NCBI RefSeq assembly: GCF_035046505.1 | Contig: NC_089822.1 | Span: forward strand, 97,534,659 to 97,598,658 | DNA from: Tiliqua scincoides | Lineage: Eukaryota > Chordata > Lepidosauria > Squamata > Scincidae | Direction of reading: 5' to 3' | DNA: 64,000 nt | Shown here: piece by piece, positions 58,732 through 64,000 of the stretch | Position numbering within the stretch: position 1 is the stretch's first letter | Layout of the letters: the number at the start of each line of letters is the position of its first letter | Program-made: the position numbers and the translations under genes | The notes under the pieces: model-generated | Told to the model about the DNA's origin: nothing | What the model saw: only the letters and a program-made list of their open reading frames with translations | The model's database searches: none

Positions 58732-59679
58732 CATTCGGACATGACTGAATAGTAACTCCTGAAAAGTCTACTATACAGCAAGCGTGTTCAAGAGATGCAT
58801 TTTGAAATAACAACAGACAGATCATTTAAGACTTAATGTTTTAACACATGAAATACAAATTGGTTAGAAACATTACCAGGCAGAAACACATGGACACACT
58901 TCACGTATTCAGTACAAGATTTTACAAAAAACTATGAAACACCTAGGAGATTTTGCTGTATTCAAAGTATATACACACATACATCAGACAGTCTAAAACT
59001 TACTTGCATTGGACTCAAGGTAAGCACCTTCATTACACAGTGTATGTTACTGCCAAACAAGTGAAAGTACATTCAGAACCCCTAAAACTATGTTAATCTA
59101 TAAACACACTTCAAAGCACTTGGAGGTGCAAAGGTGATTTTATCTTCAAGATATGCAGTCTTCAGCAATAAAGAGCTCTTAGTAATGTTGTTCACACACT
59201 CCATGTATCGACCTATGTTACAGATAAATGCTTTCACATCTTGTTTTTTTAAAAAATCATTAAAAAGTTTGCCATTCAGCTTTCCATGGTTGAAATGTGC
59301 TAACTAGGCTAGCTACATTATTATTCTTTTCACCCTTTTCCTACTCCAAGACCAAACATGATACTGCAGATTGTATCCATATGTGCAATCCAATCCTAAA
59401 CAAGGTTACACAGAAGTAAGTCCCGGAGTGCAATGGGGCTTACAGGTGTACTTAGGACTATAGCCTTAGTATTACCTCTGTGACAGAATTAGAGAATTAC
59501 AAAGCACTTCTTAAGTTGTTTAAGCCTCACAACACCCCTGTGAGGTAGGTATGGTACAGGTATTAAAAAGAACTAAACCTTTTTTTTGTGTGTGTGGCAC
59601 AATCACACTTAAGTGTTCCCCTCTTGTCTTCCATACATTATTAAAATTTGTATTGGCATCATGGGACAGAGGGAAAGAG
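58732..59679 (-). other. ZBTB5: probable ZBTB5 3' UTR
   Basis: Lies directly downstream of the ZBTB5 stop on the minus strand and contains no gene. I found no clear AATAAA on that strand, so the transcript end is not set. It contains a family B MITE at 59385-59470. Confidence 0.5.
59385..59470. mobile_element. MITE family B copy in probable ZBTB5 3' UTR
   Basis: GCAATCCAATCCTAAACAAG, ACAGAAGTAAGTCCCGGAGT, CAATGGGGCTTACAGGTGTA, then TATAGCCTTA. Confidence 0.55.
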
Positions 59680-61704
59680 TTAAAGCAAAGTGCTGGGTAG
59701 ATTGCTGCTCTGCCAGCGTAGGCAAGTAGTTTTGGAATGTTTGTACAGATGGCTTGACTGACTAAACCTTTTGCCACATTTTAAACAGGCATACGGCTTC
59801 TCCCCTGTATGCACGCGGATGTGCTTCTTGCAGTCTGTCAAGGTCAGAAATGTCTTGCAGCAAATTTTGCAGGCATACTTGCGAGCACCTTCTACGACCA
59901 AGACATTGTGTTCAGATAAGGCCTTCTTACATTTTGAAAGAACATCCGCAGATGCCCTGGTCAACTGTGGTGGGCCAGGCTGGGAAGGATGCCCATTTTC
60001 AAAAGAGGAAGTAGCCCCATTCATTAGCAGCTGAGAATTAGGAGCATTGTCCACTATTTGAGAGCTCCGAACCGAGGTCACAACAGGCATTTTTGGAGCT
60101 ATGCGGCGATACCCAGGAAAGCTGCTGGCACCACCTCTTGAAGAGCTCATGACTGCCCTTGATAGAGAGTGTAGCCCCAAGCCAGATCTTGGGAAATCCA
60201 TCCCAAACTGTTCTGCTGCCCGGTAGCCAGACGTCTGTACGCAGGGAAGACCCATTACATCTTGCATAGGCCTGACAAAATGAGAGTCTGTGCTCTCATT
60301 GAATGGATTTTCTACATGAGAGACTGTGGCAGAGGAATGACTGTTAGCAGGCCCAGATTCTGGGCTAATTAAATAAGAAGCATCACCATCCATTCTGCAA
60401 TCACTGGTTGTGTTTGGAATGTTATCCTCATTCTGGCCGGTACCAAAACTGCTGGCTCTGCTTTTATTCAGAAAATTTGAAATACTGAAGGTGGATTTGT
60501 GTTCCAGGTTATTTGCTACCTCCATGATATGGATGTCTCCAACCCTGTCAGTACTAGACTGTGGGTCAGAAAAGCTACGGTCACTACTCTCAGGGCTCAG
60601 TTCTATCTTTTCAGCACTTACTACTCCTCCTTCCACCTCAACTGACTCACTTCCCTCTGCTTGGGAAGTCACATCACTCACTTCATCTTGGGGCTCGGGG
60701 GAACTCAAAGGCTCAGATTTCACTACTACCCTCATATGTTCTTTTTCACTTAGCGCAACCTCAGGATTCTCACACTGAAAGGTATTTTTTTGGGAAGCAG
60801 CTTCCTGATCAAAGCTAGTTTCAACTTGAGTTGCCTGTGATGCCATAGACATTTGAGAAATATTTCCCCCACTATTGTCGGACTGACTGGGCACTTGGGC
60901 ATCTTCCTGGGCACCAAAAGACTGATCAAACATTATAGTATTGTCCTCTTGGTTGTTACTTATGCCATCAGGCTTAGAATTATCTACAATTTTCAGCGAG
61001 TCTGAAGAAAAAAATTCATCTCGTGAATGAACTGCCTGTGCACTCTCTGGAGTAACATCTGACATGATAGAATCATCTATGGTAGGCCTAATGCGCTGCC
61101 TAGCCCTTTCTTCAGAAGACTGTTTCCGCTTATGGAGACGTCGTATTGGGAAAGTACTCCGTTGCTCTATGTTGTTTCTGACTGATGAGCTCATAGAGTT
61201 TGTCTGTTCCTCTGTGCTTTGGGAAGAATTTAATGCGGAGCTCACTATACTTAGTCCAAGTTGTTGAAGCATGAAGGACCGCTGCATGCGCGCATTCTGC
61301 TCTTGAACTCTGTCACTTGGTGGAGACATTGGTAGCGTCCTTGTAGTAAGATAGTGTTTGCATGCTTTAACTACAGAGTTCAGATGGAGGTGAGAAGCTG
61401 CTAGCAACACATCCATAACATTGCTCTCTCCAAGCATGAGTGTGGAGGTGTACATCATATCAATGAGAGCAGCAAAGGCTTCAGCTGTCACCACTTCACT
61501 GTCCAACTGGATCATGTTCATGGTCTGATCTCCTTCTGCCACAGTGAAGAGTGCTCGAAAGTGCGTGCTGCATGCTGCCAAGACTGAACGATGTGCTTTG
61601 AAGTGCCTGTTCCCTACCACAATGACACAGTCGCAAAGTTGGCCATGAAGCCGCTGGTAGTTCAATTGCTGGAAGATTTGCTCAAAGTGCCCTGGAAAAT
61701 CCAT
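59680..61704 (-). CDS. ZBTB5: zinc finger and BTB domain-containing protein 5
   Basis: Nuclear BTB/POZ zinc-finger transcription factor, reported in mammals to repress targets such as CDKN1A. Single coding exon, 674 residues (human 677). The open frame runs 16 codons further upstream, but those codons lie in the intron; the start chosen (MDFPGHFEQIFQQLNYQ) is the family start and follows acceptor TTTTGTAG/GAAC. The N-terminal BTB domain (about 10-125) contains CDCVIVVGNRHFKAHRSVLA and AFAALIDMMYTSTLMLGES. The middle (about 150-600) is Ser/Gln/Glu-rich and looks disordered, with a basic RRLHKRKQSSEERARQRIRP segment that may be a nuclear signal. Finger 1 is 612-632 (CKICCKTF...HIRVH), TGEKP linker, finger 2 is 640-661 with Cys in the last ligand position (HLYKHSKTTC), as I recall in the human protein. 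Tail QSSNLPSTLL. Intact. Confidence 0.97.
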   Translation of the reverse strand: MDFPGHFEQIFQQLNYQRLHGQLCDCVIVVGNRHFKAHRSVLAACSTHFRALFTVAEGDQTMNMIQLDSEVVTAEAFAALIDMMYTSTLMLGESNVMDVLLAASHLHLNSVVKACKHYLTTRTLPMSPPSDRVQEQNARMQRSFMLQQLGLSIVSSALNSSQSTEEQTNSMSSSVRNNIEQRSTFPIRRLHKRKQSSEERARQRIRPTIDDSIMSDVTPESAQAVHSRDEFFSSDSLKIVDNSKPDGISNNQEDNTIMFDQSFGAQEDAQVPSQSDNSGGNISQMSMASQATQVETSFDQEAASQKNTFQCENPEVALSEKEHMRVVVKSEPLSSPEPQDEVSDVTSQAEGSESVEVEGGVVSAEKIELSPESSDRSFSDPQSSTDRVGDIHIMEVANNLEHKSTFSISNFLNKSRASSFGTGQNEDNIPNTTSDCRMDGDASYLISPESGPANSHSSATVSHVENPFNESTDSHFVRPMQDVMGLPCVQTSGYRAAEQFGMDFPRSGLGLHSLSRAVMSSSRGGASSFPGYRRIAPKMPVVTSVRSSQIVDNAPNSQLLMNGATSSFENGHPSQPGPPQLTRASADVLSKCKKALSEHNVLVVEGARKYACKICCKTFLTLTDCKKHIRVHTGEKPYACLKCGKRFSQSSHLYKHSKTTCLRWQSSNLPSTLL

Positions 61705-61722
61705 GTTCCTACAAAAGAGAGA
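61705..61722 (-). other. ZBTB5: splice acceptor before the ZBTB5 coding exon
   Basis: Minus strand reads CTCTCTTTTGTAG followed by GAAC and the ATG. A pyrimidine tract and AG place the exon start at 61708, so the 5' UTR begins in an exon farther right, probably outside or at the edge of the window. Confidence 0.8.
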
Positions 61723-62967
61723 ATAATAATATGTAAACACAAGAAAGGACACATTCTTGTTTTAACTAACATAAACCTATCTTAAAACCTAGAAATAGCA
61801 AGTGTGTTTTTAAAACTTACTATACTAAAAAACCATTTTCAGAAGAATAGGAAAATGGATGCCATGCACAATGGTTTCCTATCTTAGTTTAGGGTCTTAA
61901 AACTGTTAATAAGGTCCTACTTGCAATTTGAAAGTCAAACTTTAAAACAAATGCGTGGAAGAACCAGAACTGTCACAAGAAAGTAGCTGTGAGCATGAGA
62001 GGAAAGTGTGTAAGCTATAAAAGTAGAGATAAGAGATAGCAGAAGATACCAGGAAAGGGAGGAATGCTGACAGGCAAGCCAGCACACAATAAGCTATTGT
62101 CTCATATGAATCATTTTAAAACAAAATGTAAATGCTTGGCACATTTAACGTGCTACCCAATAAATGCTTGTATAACGAAGCCCCTATGAAGATCACTAGC
62201 TTCTTGGGGCATATAAACTACATTGAGTATCCACAGATCCAGGACAATCCTGGCTAATGAAAGGGTTTTCTGTAAAGTTCAAACAAGGGAACTAGTTGGC
62301 CTTTGTGCTACACTTCTGTCACTGTTTCTTAGTACAGTAATTATTTCTAGATCAGCCTGGGAGAAAAAAATTCTGGAATTATCCTAGAGACAGCAAGACA
62401 GATTTAATGCAGATTTGCCAAAGGCCAGTGGAACTAACAGATCTAGAAAGACAATGCACATTTATATCACATTTTGCACAGGACAGCACAAGCTCCCCAC
62501 TCTGAGGAACCATGCATCAATTCCTGTGGTCAAATAGCCTGGATACATAGCAGTGCACACTGGGACCACAGCCACTTGCCTTGGAAGCAACCCAAGCTTA
62601 TAAGCAATAGCAGGGATGGTGAAGAACACAGAGAATGTCAGGAGCACAAGACAGGGCCTTGCCCCCTTAGTGGCAAAGTTTCTTAGAAAGATGAATCTGA
62701 CAAAGTGGGGTGAAAAGATGAGCTGTTACGTTTTTGAAGTGGAGGCATTTTTCAGACTTTGGATGGATAAGATTCCAGACTTCAGACTGTTGCCTTAGAA
62801 AGCTGCCACTAGTCAGAATAGGCAACACTAGACTAGATAGATCAATGGCCTGTCTTGGTTTACGTCTACTCATGTACAATTTTATATGTTAAGATGCTGT
62901 ATTCTACAGAAACATCAGTCAAGGTGCAATATAGTTAGTGTGTACAATGTCAGTCAGAAGAATTCTA
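61723..62967 (-). other. ZBTB5 5' intron, mostly unassigned
   Basis: No second exon recognised. About 62770-62870 (GCCACTAGTCAGAATAGGCA, ACTAGACTAGATAGATCAAT, GGCCTGTCTTGG) is a decayed LINE 3' module like those at 14600 and 26395. Confidence 0.45.
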
Positions 62968-63622
62968 CACAAATTCTAGTATTATTGTTAAAGTGCAGAC
63001 TGTTCTGTGGCTGTCATTTCATTTTTCTTGATGTAGCTAAATACCTCAAATAAAAATAAATTTTAAACTATAAGGAAGTGAAAATGCATTCTAGGTGTTC
63101 TGTAATGGAAGTTGAGATAAAATATGCCCACAAAATTCAAGTATGTCTGCGTGCATGCTTTTACAAACAGGATGGGCTATCGACTTATTTGAAGTATACA
63201 GGTGGGGCCTCCGTATCTGTGGATCTGAGTTAACATGGGTTTCAAAACGGTCCGTAGAGGAGAAAAAATGCCACTTCCAGCTCCCCCGGACCTCAGAATG
63301 CCTTAAAAGGCATTTTAAAAATCACTTCTGGTTTCCTGAGAGAAAACAAAAGTGGGGTTTTTTTTTGCCTCTATGGGCCACTCTGAAGCCTCCTGAGGCA
63401 GCGAGCAGATGCACAATGCCTCTCCAGGCTTCATAGCTCCGGTCCCCTTTGGAGGACATAAGGTGCTGAAAATCACAGATTCGCTTATCTGCAATTTTAC
63501 GTATTCATGGGGTGTTCAAGAACGGGTCCCCCACATATACTAAGGCCCTGTCTGTACTTCAAAAAAAATGAAATGACAACCACAGAACAGTCTGCACTCG
63601 AATATTAATACTAGTATTTGTG
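62968..63622. repeat. 68-bp inverted repeat in ZBTB5 intron
   Basis: Arms 62968-63035 and 63555-63622 are reverse complements with 8 mismatches by my reading (about 88%). The core GTGCAGACTGTTCTGTGG is perfect. Spacer about 519 bp, with a TA-flanked MITE inside. It may be an older MITE carrying a younger one. Confidence 0.8.
63199..63537. mobile_element. TA-flanked MITE (family E) in ZBTB5 intron
   Basis: Left end CAGGTGGGGCCTCCGTATCT and reversed right end TATGTGGGGGACCCGTTC, bordered by TA at 63197-63198 and 63538-63539. Interior TTAAAAGGCATTTTAAAAAT and CTTATCTGCAATTTTACG resemble the copy at 550-1014. 339 bp. Confidence 0.65.
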
Positions 63623-64000
63623 CAGGATGTTATTTACACATTTTAAAGTCAGAGTGAAGAATGATTGTTCTCTGCAAAAGCAACAAATGAATAGCTTCAG
63701 TCACAACTAATGAAACTAGCTCATGATTTAGTGGAATGTGTGCACTCTTTGTTTACCAGCAAAATGCTGCTAGTTAGGCATTTTAACCTCTAATTACTGC
63801 TACCTTTTAAAAATTGCCTTGGGTTTAGAATCGTGTGCCATAACTAGTACATGGAAGTCCGCCAAACAATCCACCAAGATGCTTGAATAAAGTTCTTAAA
63901 CAAAAACACCACATAACTTTGTGATTAACTGTGGTGTGCAAGAAAGCCAGCAGAAGGGTACTTACAGAGACCACAAGACACACACAAATCTAGCTTGATT
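63623..64000. other. no feature recognised
   Basis: AT-rich sequence, probably still ZBTB5 intron. No exon seen. Confidence 0.35.

Noticed and set aside
61705-61752. 16-codon N-terminal extension of the ZBTB5 open frame (MSFLVFTYYY...)
   Set aside because: It crosses a pyrimidine tract and AG acceptor, and the family start MDFPGHFEQ follows immediately. The extension is intron.
1-64000. Endogenous retrovirus or other LTR element
   Set aside because: No paired long terminal repeats, primer-binding site or gag/pol/env-like segments were recognised on either strand.

Overview
The window is vertebrate nuclear DNA, most likely from a squamate reptile. It holds two protein-coding genes at its right end and about 42 kb of intergenic DNA to their left. 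The genes are GRHPR (plus strand, nine coding exons, 42633-56878) and ZBTB5 (minus strand, one coding exon, 59680-61704). They point at each other, which is the order I recall for human 9p13.2, so this is a conserved amniote block. The squamate call rests on the repeats: CR1-type ends (GAATCATAGAGTTGGAAG), MIR-like and other tRNA-derived SINEs, a 5S rRNA-derived SINE, and many small non-autonomous DNA transposons. Amniote is near certain; squamate is an inference.

Region 1-42 kb: I find no host gene. It is a mosaic of old repeats: a decayed LINE reverse transcriptase (1074-2132), a 5'-truncated LINE end that keeps a C-terminal zinc-finger tail (8809-9138), tRNA-derived SINEs, and several MITE families recognised by terminal inverted repeats (TIRs) and target-site duplications (TSDs). 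These families are hAT-like (8-bp TSD), PIF/Harbinger-like (3-bp TWA TSD), piggyBac-like (TTAA), and one with a TA TSD. A tandem array of about 165-bp units lies at about 10170-11510. Some repeat-poor stretches (12.2-12.4, 30.5-30.65 and 32.0-32.5 kb) could be regulatory, but nothing in a single sequence proves it.

Region 42.4-57 kb: a CpG-rich promoter leads into GRHPR (glyoxylate/hydroxypyruvate reductase). All nine exons were located by reading splice sites and translation. The spliced frame is open, 330 codons plus stop, with dinucleotide-binding and catalytic residues intact. Internal exon lengths of 131, 73, 117, 89, 105, 136 and 131 nt match the human boundaries as I know them. Introns hold hAT MITEs, CR1, 5S-SINE and other repeats. 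An ATTAAA signal follows the stop.

Region 57-64 kb: a palindromic MITE of about 1.15 kb, itself hit by a SINE, fills most of the space between the two convergent 3' ends. ZBTB5, a BTB/zinc-finger transcription factor of 674 residues, follows, with a splice acceptor just upstream of its ATG. Its 5' intron contains a 68-bp inverted repeat around another MITE.

GRHPR is a metabolic enzyme and ZBTB5 a transcription factor; they are neighbours by synteny, not by shared pathway. I see no new gene system. The most distinctive items are the 165-bp array with its palindromic core, the 5S-SINE/LINE pair sharing one tail, the large palindrome between the genes, and a tandem splice acceptor at GRHPR exon 2.
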